Made by a program: the position numbers and the translations under genes. DNA of 5,767 nt, from positions 1 to 5,767 of the forward strand of contig JASHRZ010000540.1 in assembly GCA_030037055.1 (NCBI GenBank), read 5' to 3'. Origin of the DNA: Alphaproteobacteria bacterium (GTDB taxonomy: Bacteria; Pseudomonadota; Alphaproteobacteria; ATCC43930; CGMCC-115725). Every line of letters begins with the position of its first letter. The first letter of the stretch is position 1. The notes below the pieces were generated by a model. The model was not told the origin of the DNA, did no database searches, and saw only the letters and a list, made by a program, of their open reading frames with translations. Below, piece after piece: positions 1-5,244 of this stretch.

Positions 1-37
1 GGATCGTGCGACCGATGAAGCCGGTGATCACTGCCAT
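1..37 (-). CDS. Start of a further operon gene (3'-truncated by window edge)
   Basis: The ATG at 37-35 is preceded by AAGGAG with 7-nt spacing and overlaps the reductase stop by 10 nt (ATGGCAGTGA). Only twelve codons are visible, reading MAVITGFIGRTI, with no stop before the edge. The overlap and strong ribosome binding site show the operon continues to the left. Twelve residues are too few to name the product; the mildly hydrophobic start does not by itself indicate a signal peptide. Confidence 0.6.
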   Translation of the reverse strand, partial: MAVITGFIGRTI

Positions 38-1611
38 CGCTCGACTCCTTGGCTATGAAAATTCTTGGCCCGCACTGCCGTCGCGACGGACGGCGGCCAG
101 GGCCGCGGCGCCTCGGCGAACTGGCGCTCGACCAGCTGCACCAGCTTCTTCGCCGCGTCGAGACCCCAATCGACATTGGTAAGGGGATCGCGGCCCATGC
201 CCGCGCCCGCTATCACGAGGCTTCTAATCGTGCCGCGCGCGAGCCGGAACGGCCCCAGTGCGAGACCGCCCTCGCCGCGGAGGTAATCGAGCCAGGTCGC
301 GGGATCCTTCGGGAAGGCGTCGTAGAGCGCACGCGGCGAGAGGCAGAGATTCTGGGCGATGACGCCGCTGAAGACGCCGCTGCAGAAATCCTGGAAGCGT
401 CGGTCGGCCATGGTGAGCCGGCCGATCTGACTCAGCAGGAACAGGCAGAAGTCGCGCAGATTCGGATTCTTCGCGATCGAGAGGAAGAGCTCTGCCGTCT
501 GCCAGTCGAGATCGATGTGATCGTTCCAGAGCGTCTGGTAGAGCGAGAGGGTCTTCGCCGAGAAATCGCCTTTGGCCAGCGCCGCCTTCGCCGCCTCGGT
601 GGCGAACCACGCGCTCTCCATCGCCTTGTGGATGCCGCCGCCATTCAGCGGATCGGCCTGGTTCCCGGCATCGCCCACCAGCATCGTGCGGTCGGCGACA
701 ATGCGGCGCGGCCGGTAGAAGGCCGAAGACCCGCCCGAGACGGCGCCGCAGCGCTCGGCGCCGCCCAGCTCGTCGGCGAGCTCGCGCGCTAGGAAGCGGC
801 GGAAGCTCTCGCCGAGGCTTGTCGCCAGCGGAAAGCTGCGGTCGAAGGCATAGCCCAGGCCCACATTGGCGAAGCCTTCGTCATCGACGAAGAGCCACCC
901 ATAGCCCGGGAAATAGTCGCGGCCAAAATAGACCTTAATCTGCGCGCCGTTCCGCCGCACGCCGCGGTAATAGGCGCGCAGCGATACAGCGAGCACGCCG
1001 TCCTTCAGCACATTACCGATGGCGCGTGAGGCGGCCGAGGCAACGCCGTCGGCGCCGATCGCAATCTGCGCCCGATGCTCGACAAGCTTCCGACCCTGCT
1101 CGGCCACCACGCGCACGCCATCGGCCTCGACGGCGATGTCGCGCACGACCGTGCGCGGCTCGAAATGCGCGCCCAGGCGCATCGCCTGCTGCAGCAGGAT
1201 GTGATCGAGGCGCCGCCGGTCGAGCAGGATCGCGAAATCGGGATAGGCCGTTCCGTCGGGGAAGCCGCCGGTCAGCACGTGCCGGCAATCGATATAGAGG
1301 TCGCACTCCTTGAGGCAGGCCTTGGTCGTCGCCAGCACCTCCTCGGCGCAGCCGAGCCGGTCGAGCCAGTAGATCGCCTGCGGCGTGAGCCCGTCGCCGC
1401 AGACCTTGTCGCGCGGAAACTCGGCCTTGTCGAGCAGCAACGTCTTGACGCCGGCGCGCGCCAGGAAATTGGCGGCACTGCTGCCTCCCGGCCCGGCGCC
1501 GATCACGACGACATCGTGGAGCGGCGTGGCTTCTTTCCTTGCCCCCGACAACAACGTCCCCCTGCCCCCTTGAGGGGGAAAGTCGGGGTGGGGAGTGCGC
1601 CGCTGAACCAT
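28..1611 (-). CDS. FAD-dependent oxidoreductase, geranylgeranyl reductase family
   Basis: 527 residues. The family uses FAD and a reductant to saturate double bonds in prenyl chains (chlorophyll side chain, archaeal lipids, menaquinone), though some members act on other substrates. Visible motifs: the FAD-binding Rossmann start DVVVIGAGPGGSSAANFLAR (33-52); an acidic residue ending strand 2 (LLLDK, D61); the family signature PRDKVCGDGLTPQ (66-78); IGADGVASAASRAIG (185-199); PGYGWLFVDDEGFANVGLG (235-253), matching the family's 'GY-x-W-x-F ... anvGlG'; and the second FAD motif LVGDAGNQADPLNGGGIHKA (311-330). A long C-terminal helical region (about 370-500) contains C389, C410 and C423. Even without its first 31 residues the protein, at about 496, is longer than the usual 400-450. 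The first 31 residues precede the normal N-terminus and include a translated REP-like element. An isoprenoid substrate is inferred from family and from the DDxxD gene upstream. A quinone- or natural-product-modifying flavoenzyme is the main alternative. Confidence 0.88.
   Translation of the reverse strand: MVQRRTPHPDFPPQGGRGTLLSGARKEATPLHDVVVIGAGPGGSSAANFLARAGVKTLLLDKAEFPRDKVCGDGLTPQAIYWLDRLGCAEEVLATTKACLKECDLYIDCRHVLTGGFPDGTAYPDFAILLDRRRLDHILLQQAMRLGAHFEPRTVVRDIAVEADGVRVVAEQGRKLVEHRAQIAIGADGVASAASRAIGNVLKDGVLAVSLRAYYRGVRRNGAQIKVYFGRDYFPGYGWLFVDDEGFANVGLGYAFDRSFPLATSLGESFRRFLARELADELGGAERCGAVSGGSSAFYRPRRIVADRTMLVGDAGNQADPLNGGGIHKAMESAWFATEAAKAALAKGDFSAKTLSLYQTLWNDHIDLDWQTAELFLSIAKNPNLRDFCLFLLSQIGRLTMADRRFQDFCSGVFSGVIAQNLCLSPRALYDAFPKDPATWLDYLRGEGGLALGPFRLARGTIRSLVIAGAGMGRDPLTNVDWGLDAAKKLVQLVERQFAEAPRPWPPSVATAVRAKNFHSQGVERWQ
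45..50 (-). promoter_or_regulatory. Strong ribosome binding site for the gene leaving the left edge
   Basis: AAGGAG lies 7 nt before the ATG at 37. It sits inside the last codons of the reductase gene and is the best-matching Shine-Dalgarno sequence in the window, indicating another gene starting here. Confidence 0.7.
1556..1595. repeat. REP-like C-rich/G-rich palindromic element within the reductase N-terminus
   Basis: The plus strand holds CCCCC-TTGA-GGGGG (1565-1578), a perfect 5-bp stem with a tetraloop (6 bp if the loop closes to two bases), flanked by further C-runs (1558-1562) and G-runs (1584-1594). Read on the coding strand it gives TPHPDFPPQGGRGT (residues 6-19). Peptides of this form are familiar as spurious translations of short dispersed repeats in alphaproteobacterial genomes. 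That identification is from memory of the pattern; only one copy is present in this window. Confidence 0.55.
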
Positions 1612-1621
1612 GCCTTGCCCG

Positions 1622-1626
1622 CTCCT
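1622..1626 (-). promoter_or_regulatory. Ribosome binding site for the reductase start at 1611
   Basis: AGGAG overlaps the upstream TAG stop and lies 10 nt before the ATG at 1611. It supports translation beginning ahead of the REP-like element, so the element would be read as protein. A weaker alternative is TTG at 1551 or 1554, preceded by AGGGGG from the element itself. Confidence 0.5.
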
Positions 1627-2263
1627 AAAGCGCCGTCACGGCGAGCCAGACCGGGATGCGCAGCTCGCCATCGGAGGCGACCACGACGAAGCCGCGATAG
1701 ATGTCGGGCGGCGCGTCGGCCGGCACCGCGCCTTCCAACACGAATTTCTCGAAATCCATGGGCTCGATCACCTTTTTCGCCGGCTTTACGGCAAAGCCCG
1801 AGGCATCGACGCTGCGCCCGGTCGCGTCGCCGGCGAAGCCCGCCACCGCCAGCGCCACCTTCTTCGACGCCGTCGCGGACTCGTTGTTAATCGAGAAGGA
1901 GATGCGCACCGCGCCGCCCGGCACGAGCGGCAGGCGGTTGGTGATGCCAAAGCCGCTGTCCGGCCCGCCAGCCGGGGCAGCAGGCGCCGGCGGAGCCGGC
2001 GCTTCGGCCGGCTTGGCAACGCCGGAAGCGGCGGCGCTCGCGGCCGCCGCCGCGACGCGATCGAGCAGCTTCTCCTGCGCCACGGCGCCAACGCGGCTCA
2101 CGATGGTGACGCCGAGGCTCAAGCCCGCCTCGGCGAGATCGAGTCCTTTGGCGAGGATCGCGCCCACCTGATCGATGCGCCCGCGCAGCTCGGCCGCAGC
2201 AGCCGCCTGCGCGCTGCCATCGGTCTTCTCACGCGTCGCGTCGGCGGTCTTCGGCTCTGCCAT
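1625..2263 (-). CDS. Hypothetical protein: N-terminal helix, Ala/Pro linker, C-terminal beta domain
   Basis: 212 residues, no family recognised. The start at 2263 follows the upstream stop by 11 nt and has a GAGGA site. Three parts are visible. Residues 1-24 are a charged, Ala-rich lead. Residues 25-80 are a long helix (LRGRIDQVGAILAKGLDLAE, GLSLGVTIVSRVGAVAQEKL) running into Ala/Ser repeats. Residues 81-104 are an Ala/Pro-rich flexible linker. Residues 111-212 form a beta-rich domain with strands such as AVRISFSINNES, KKVALAVAGFAGD, FEKFVLEGAVP and PPDIYRGFVVVAS, ending in IPVWLAVTAL. The pattern 'V-x-G-x-x-x-x-x-F-x-I-N-N ... VP ... G/D-x-Y-x-G-x-V' is reminiscent of Ig-fold or NEW3-like sandwich domains that pack on a partner, but the match is loose. 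The helix could mediate oligomerisation or membrane contact. The next gene's ribosome binding site overlaps this stop (TAGGAG). Confidence 0.78.
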   Translation of the reverse strand: MAEPKTADATREKTDGSAQAAAAAELRGRIDQVGAILAKGLDLAEAGLSLGVTIVSRVGAVAQEKLLDRVAAAAASAAASGVAKPAEAPAPPAPAAPAGGPDSGFGITNRLPLVPGGAVRISFSINNESATASKKVALAVAGFAGDATGRSVDASGFAVKPAKKVIEPMDFEKFVLEGAVPADAPPDIYRGFVVVASDGELRIPVWLAVTAL

Positions 2264-2271
2264 GATGCGCT

Positions 2272-2276
2272 TCCTC
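2272..2276 (-). promoter_or_regulatory. Ribosome binding site choosing the start at 2263
   Basis: GAGGA overlaps the upstream TGA stop and sits 8 nt before the ATG at 2263. It supports this start over the in-frame ATG at 2323, which would add 20 mainly basic residues and overlap the preceding gene by 49 nt. Confidence 0.65.
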
Positions 2277-2511
2277 AGCCCGGCCGCGCGCAGCGGCACT
2301 CGCCGCCGCGACACCCATAGCAAGGCGGCACACAGTGATAGCGATAAGTATGAACGACGCCGCCCGGCGGCAGGCGCTGGTGGCGCGGCTCGGCCCAGAT
2401 CAGCAGCTCGGCAAGCCGCTTGGTCGCGACCATGGCGTCGAGCAGCATCGTCTCGGCCAGCCGCAGCGTGGCGCCGATGGCGTAGCCGGGGTTGATCGGC
2501 GGCTCGGACAT
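2275..2511 (-). CDS. Small helical protein with Cys-rich C-terminus (78 residues)
   Basis: No family recognised. The ATG at 2511 starts 4 nt after the upstream stop and has an AGGGGG site 8 nt upstream (2520-2525). The same frame stays open further upstream to 2883, but that part is an Arg/Pro/Ser-rich shadow of the preceding gene. Residues 11-42 form one helix (AIGATLRLAETMLLDAMVAT, then KRLAELLIWAEPR) rich in Leu, Ala and Met. The tail from 54 to 74 has H54, H59, C60, C64, C67, C72 and C74 (YHCVPPCYGCRGGECRC), enough ligands for a small metal site or for disulfides. With no signal peptide a cytoplasmic metal site is likelier than disulfides. The stop (TGA, 2277-2275) is embedded in the ribosome binding site of the next gene, which suggests coupled expression. 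Confidence 0.72.
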   Translation of the reverse strand: MSEPPINPGYAIGATLRLAETMLLDAMVATKRLAELLIWAEPRHQRLPPGGVVHTYRYHCVPPCYGCRGGECRCARPG

Positions 2512-2515
2512 CGGC

Positions 2516-3253
2516 CTAACCCCCTGTGCTGAGCGTGCTCGAGCCATCGGCGGGCGACGCCGGCCCACCGATGCCGTAGCAGAAATGCCGCTGCCCTGCC
2601 GAGAGCGAGGCGGAGAGCGCGGTCCCCGCCGAAACGGCAGCGCCGGCAAGATTGGCAATCGCGGCGATGACGCGCGCCATACTTGCCGTGGGCACGACGG
2701 CGGCAGGCACCGTCGCCGGCAGCGTCTCGGCGACGGCGCAGGTCGAGAGCCGCTGCGTCGGAATGGCTGGATTGCCGGCGGCCGCCACGTCGGGGAAGCT
2801 TCGCTCATGCTCGTGCGACGTCTCGCGCCTAGCGCAGTCGCACGGCACGACGCGGGTGCACCCATGGATTTCGAGGCGGGCAAGCTCGACGCCGAGGATT
2901 CTCGTATGCACCATGTAGCGCGAGGGCAGCTCGAATTGCTGGTGCACGGTGACCTCGAGCGGCGGCATGCGCCGCAGATTGATGTCGACTTGCGGCAGCG
3001 TGCTCAGCGATAGATTGACCATCGGCAGATGCGTCACGTTGAGGCGATCGATCCTGAGCGGCTCGATCTTGCGCACGGCGTCGACGCGAAGCGATTCGAC
3101 CGTGAGCGGGTCGATCTGGTTCAGCTCCTTGATGTGGACGGCGGCGGGCGCGATCTGCTCGATGCGCTTGACGACGTCGATCGACGAGATTTCCACCGGT
3201 TGGAGCGGGATCGGGTCCACCCCGGTCACTTGCTTGATATTGACGTCGACCAT
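2516..3253 (-). CDS. Hypothetical protein with solenoid-like short repeats and Ala-rich C-terminal helix
   Basis: 245 residues, no family recognised. The start at 3253 is set by a GGGAGG site 5 nt upstream and leaves a 20-nt gap after the upstream stop. Residues 13-103 are a run of short repeats, each beginning near a Pro: APAAVHIKELNQI, DPLTVESLRVDAVRKI, EPLRIDRLNVTHL, PMVNLSLSTL, PQVDINLRRM and PPLEVTV. This regular Leu/Val/Ile spacing suggests stacked beta strands or a small solenoid. Residues 104-137 (including FELPSRYMVHTRILGVELAR) look like a conserved folded core and end in a Cys group, C132, C138 and C140 (CTRVVPCDC). A variable His/Glu-rich linker follows. Residues 187-222 form a long Ala/Val-rich segment that could be an amphipathic or membrane-touching helix. 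A Gly/Ser tail ends the protein. No signal peptide is seen. A scaffold or structural role is a guess from its shape; no catalytic motif is visible. Confidence 0.78.
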   Translation of the reverse strand: MVDVNIKQVTGVDPIPLQPVEISSIDVVKRIEQIAPAAVHIKELNQIDPLTVESLRVDAVRKIEPLRIDRLNVTHLPMVNLSLSTLPQVDINLRRMPPLEVTVHQQFELPSRYMVHTRILGVELARLEIHGCTRVVPCDCARRETSHEHERSFPDVAAAGNPAIPTQRLSTCAVAETLPATVPAAVVPTASMARVIAAIANLAGAAVSAGTALSASLSAGQRHFCYGIGGPASPADGSSTLSTGG

Positions 3254-3258
3254 CCTTG

Positions 3259-3264
3259 CCTCCC
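3259..3264 (-). promoter_or_regulatory. Ribosome binding site choosing the start at 3253
   Basis: GGGAGG lies 5 nt before the ATG at 3253, between the upstream stop (3274) and this start. It decides against the in-frame ATG at 3289, which would overlap the upstream gene and add 12 basic residues (MARLLSRRREAR) that are probably just translated spacer. Confidence 0.7.
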
Positions 3265-3273
3265 GCCGGCGGC

Positions 3274-3975
3274 TTAGAAGCCGGGCCAAGTGTAATTGAG
3301 GATGTCCACCCAGGCCTCGTCATAGACGTTTGGTGCCGCCTGCAGCCGGCCGCGCACCATCACGTGGGTATTGCTGCCAGTGTTCGGCGCCGCATAGTCG
3401 AACCAGGGGCCGACCACGGGCGGGCTGGGTGGCGCCATGTCGACCAGCCACTCGACCGCGCTCATCGAATGATGGACCTCGGCGCGGAAGAGCTGCATCT
3501 TGTTGCTAGCGTCCATGTAGGTGTTATCGTCGCCGCTCCAGTAGTAGAGCGTGACGCGCTTCGGCCAGATCTCGACGCGCGGCTCGGGTTTTGGCAGCGG
3601 CCCCACGCCCACCAGAGTCATCCAGGCATAGGCCTTGCGCAGCGGGTCCTCGATCGAGGTGGCGATGATGATGCCGGTGGTGCCGCTCTCGAGCGTGCCC
3701 TTGTTGGGCGCGCGGTAGAGCCCCGTCGCATCGATCGAGCCGGCGCCCGGATTGCCCGCGGGATCGCGCACCTCCCAGCGGACGCCGAGCCGCGAGTTGA
3801 AGACGCGCGCCTCGAAGCGGAGCTGTGTATTGATGGGATCGGTCCAGCGCTCGTCGGCGAAATAAACCTGGGCGCGCGCCGGCCACACCTCGACCTCGAC
3901 CTGATGGCGCAGCGTCACATGGTGCACCACCTCGGTCACCATGGGCCTCGCCGGCAAATGCGAGGGGTTTCTCAT
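3274..3975 (-). CDS. Tandem Ig-like domain protein without signal peptide
   Basis: 233 residues containing two copies of an Ig-like beta-sandwich. Copy 1 (about 25-123) opens VEVEVWPARAQVYF, then FEARVF, VRWEV and SIDATGLYRAPNKGT. Copy 2 (about 132-228) opens PRVEIWPKRVTLYY, then FRAEV, VEWLV and WFDYAAPNTGS. The shared order V-E-V/I-W-P-x-R ... F-x-A-x-V ... V-x-W ... Y-x-APN shows an internal duplication. The 'D-x-x-G-x-Y-x-AP' segment is typical of bacterial Ig-like domains, which mostly serve as binding or spacer modules in surface or extracellular proteins. Here the N-terminus (MRNPSHLPARPMVTEVVHH) has no hydrophobic signal, so the protein appears cytoplasmic unless exported by another route. 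The ATG at 3975 overlaps the upstream stop by 4 nt (ATGA coupling); M12 at 3942 is a possible alternative with GAGG close upstream. The partner or ligand is unknown. Confidence 0.75.
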   Translation of the reverse strand: MRNPSHLPARPMVTEVVHHVTLRHQVEVEVWPARAQVYFADERWTDPINTQLRFEARVFNSRLGVRWEVRDPAGNPGAGSIDATGLYRAPNKGTLESGTTGIIIATSIEDPLRKAYAWMTLVGVGPLPKPEPRVEIWPKRVTLYYWSGDDNTYMDASNKMQLFRAEVHHSMSAVEWLVDMAPPSPPVVGPWFDYAAPNTGSNTHVMVRGRLQAAPNVYDEAWVDILNYTWPGF

Positions 3976-4373
3976 TCCAGCGCGCCTTCGATGGCATCCT
4001 CGACGATTTTGCGGGGGATCTTGCCCGTGATGTCGACCTCCATCTTGCAGTTGACCTTGCCCTCGAGCGCACAGTCCAGGCCGTCTGGCCCGACCACACC
4101 GGCGATCCTGGCGCCCAGCGCCCGCAGCTTCACTTCGAGCGGCTCGAGCTTGACGCCGAACGGGCCGACCGACGCGACGAGGACGCGCCCGTGATGGCGC
4201 CGCAAGAACGGCACTTGCATGCGGACGGGGATCTCTTCGATGGTGCAGCGGATCTCGCCAGTGTGCACCTCCACCGCGCCATCGCCTTCGAGCTTGAAGG
4301 CGAGCGGCCCGGTCTTTGCCTGCATATGGAATTCCGGGCTGCCGCCGATGGTAAAATGGGCTGAGATCGCCAT
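3972..4373 (-). CDS. Hypothetical beta-rich protein (133 residues)
   Basis: No family recognised. The start ATG at 4373 has a strong GAGGAG site 6 nt upstream (4380-4385, overlapping the end of the preceding gene), and only 3 nt separate the two genes. Most of the chain alternates hydrophobic and polar residues as in beta strands: 12-48 (including PLAFKLEGDGAVEVHTGEIR), 48-58, 63-86 (RVLVASVGPFGVKLEPLEVK) and 99-117 (LDCALEGKVNCKMEVDITGK). A short terminal helix follows (RKIVEDAIEGALE). Long alternating strands closed by a helix would fit a beta-sandwich or lipid-binding tubular fold, but no diagnostic motif is visible and I do not claim one. C43, C101 and C109 are present without a clear metal site. 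No signal peptide or transmembrane segment is seen. The stop overlaps the next start as ATGA. The frame is secure; the function is unknown. Confidence 0.78.
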   Translation of the reverse strand: MAISAHFTIGGSPEFHMQAKTGPLAFKLEGDGAVEVHTGEIRCTIEEIPVRMQVPFLRRHHGRVLVASVGPFGVKLEPLEVKLRALGARIAGVVGPDGLDCALEGKVNCKMEVDITGKIPRKIVEDAIEGALE

Positions 4374-4376
4374 CGG

Positions 4377-4571
4377 CTACTCCTCTTGCCCTTCCCTCTT
4401 GGGCGCGTCCTCGGGAAAGACGCGCTGGGCGAGGTCGCTGAACATCGCGTCCACGGTCTTGTTGAGCTGCTCGAAGCCTTCGAGCGCCTCGGCAATCTCG
4501 GCGCAGCTTCGCCCTTCGACCCGGAACTGGACCATAGGCCCCAAGCGGATCGACAACGTGATGCTGGGCAT
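4377..4571 (-). CDS. Small hypothetical protein (64 residues)
   Basis: No family recognised. The sequence begins MPSITLSIRLGPMVQFRVEG, an alternating polar/hydrophobic pattern expected for two beta strands. It continues with an amphipathic helix (roughly residues 23-52: AEIAEALEGFEQLNKTVDAMF and onward) and ends in a charged tail (PKREGQEE). I chose the ATG at 4571 because it has a GAGGA site and follows the upstream stop by 22 nt. A longer version from the ATG at 4658 would add 29 basic and acidic, probably disordered residues and overlap the upstream gene by 65 nt; it cannot be fully excluded. The stop is followed 3 nt later by the next start, so the two proteins are probably made together. 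The compact beta-helix character suggests a small folded protein, perhaps a subunit or adaptor, but that is a guess. Confidence 0.7.
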   Translation of the reverse strand: MPSITLSIRLGPMVQFRVEGRSCAEIAEALEGFEQLNKTVDAMFSDLAQRVFPEDAPKREGQEE

Positions 4572-4581
4572 CGATAGCTCT

Positions 4582-4586
4582 TCCTC
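4582..4586 (-). promoter_or_regulatory. Ribosome binding site choosing the start at 4571
   Basis: GAGGA on the minus strand, 10 nt before the ATG at 4571. It lies in the short gap after the upstream stop (TGA, 4596-4594). It favours this start over the in-frame ATG at 4658, which would create a 65-nt overlap with the upstream gene and has only a weak GGGAT upstream. Confidence 0.55.
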
Positions 4587-4593
4587 GCTTTCC

Positions 4594-5244
4594 TCAGCCA
4601 CCACTCTCGTCTTCCGCGGCGCGGTCCGCGTCGTGTCCGTTGCCTTGCGTGCCGCCATGGCCGTTCATCCCGTTCGTACCGTTCATCCTATTCATCCCGT
4701 CGAGGCTGCGCTCGAGCTCGCGAATCCTGGTGACGAGCCCGTCGATCGAGACAAGGATTGTGTCGACCATGTCGCGCTCGCGCCGGTCCAGGCCCTGATA
4801 AAGCGTCTCGATCTGCTGATTGAGCAGCCGGCCCGGGCTGCTCTGCCGGTACTCTCGGCCGCGCTCGCGCAGCACGCCGCCGAACTGGGCGATGATGGAC
4901 ACGAAGCCGAACAGCAGATCGGCCGTCCCGCTTCGGTCCTGTGCCTTGCCGTCCTCAGCCACTGGTTTGCACTGCTCGCATGCAAGCTTCCACCCATGAA
5001 GTCCGACCTGCCAGACGCCGTAGACCGGCCGGCGCGACGGCGCGGCGAGCGCGCGGCAGCCGCGGCGATGCAGCCGGCCGGAAGCAGCGTCGAACTGGAA
5101 CGGTGCCTCCTCCACCTCCTCGCGATTGTCGATGCGCAGTAACGGTTGATCTCCTCCGAGTTTCGCCGCCGCATGCCACTCCTGGATCTTGAGCGCGACG
5201 AGGTCTCCCAGATCCGCCGGCCCGCCAAGGCCCTCGCTATTCAT
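4594..5244 (-). CDS. Hypothetical protein with His/Cys cluster, helical segment and Asn/Gly/Met-rich tail
   Basis: 216 residues, not assigned to a named family. The ATG at 5244 lies inside the end of the isoprenoid-enzyme gene (8-nt overlap) and has only a weak G-rich upstream sequence (GTGGGGCG), so translation probably depends on the upstream gene. Residues 51-93 hold H59, C63, H83 and a CxxC (C89/C92) in the order RLHRRGCRAL ... GWKLACEQCKP. This spacing suggests a small zinc-binding fold and loosely recalls the H-x3-C ... CxxC pattern of Ada-like metal-binding domains; that is an inference. Residues 107-125 are hydrophobic (TADLLFGFVSIIAQFGGVL). Residues 138-182 look like a long helix or coiled coil rich in Leu, Arg and Glu. 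Residues 184-205 are a low-complexity Met-Asn-Gly tail made by a 9-bp DNA repeat, ending in an acidic terminus. No signal peptide is evident. The reading frame is secure; the function is unknown. Confidence 0.8.
   Translation of the reverse strand: MNSEGLGGPADLGDLVALKIQEWHAAAKLGGDQPLLRIDNREEVEEAPFQFDAASGRLHRRGCRALAAPSRRPVYGVWQVGLHGWKLACEQCKPVAEDGKAQDRSGTADLLFGFVSIIAQFGGVLRERGREYRQSSPGRLLNQQIETLYQGLDRRERDMVDTILVSIDGLVTRIRELERSLDGMNRMNGTNGMNGHGGTQGNGHDADRAAEDESGG
4661..4696. repeat. Imperfect 9-bp tandem repeat, four units, inside the 216-residue protein gene
   Basis: On the plus strand the units read CCGTTCATC, CCGTTCGTA, CCGTTCATC and CTATTCATC. On the coding strand they give the Met-Asn-Gly / Thr-Asn-Gly repeats near residues 184-195. 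Because the unit is a multiple of three, copy-number change would lengthen or shorten the tail without shifting frame. The repeat also supplies several ATG triplets just upstream of the next gene. Confidence 0.75.

Noticed and set aside
235..510. Flavin-dependent halogenase as identity of the FAD enzyme
   Set aside because: The Trp-x-Trp-x-Ile-Pro signature of halogenases is absent, and the PRDKVCGDGL and PGYGWLF motifs fit the geranylgeranyl reductase family better.
49..792. Long plus-strand open frame (247 codons)
   Set aside because: It lies antisense to the well-supported reductase and has an Arg/Ala/Glu-biased composition. It is the expected shadow of a GC-rich gene.
1565..1578. CCCCC-TTGA-GGGGG hairpin as an intrinsic terminator
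   Set aside because: There is no T-run on either strand after the stem, and it lies inside the open frame of the reductase.
1610..2320. Plus-strand open frame (236 codons)
   Set aside because: It mirrors the 212-residue protein gene almost exactly and is Arg/Gly/Ala-rich, as antisense translations of such sequence are.
2512..2883. Upstream extension of the 78-residue protein to an ATG at 2883
   Set aside because: The added 124 residues are Arg/Pro/Ser-rich and overlap the 245-residue gene. The ATG at 2511 has an AGGGGG site and sits 4 nt after the previous stop.
3256..4194. Long plus-strand open frame (312 codons)
   Set aside because: It crosses two minus-strand genes whose overlapping starts, ribosome binding sites and domain repeats are convincing. 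Its sequence is His/Arg/Ala-biased with no recognisable domain.
4219..5142. Long plus-strand open frame (307 codons)
   Set aside because: It runs antisense across three tightly coupled minus-strand genes and has no motif or good ribosome binding site context.
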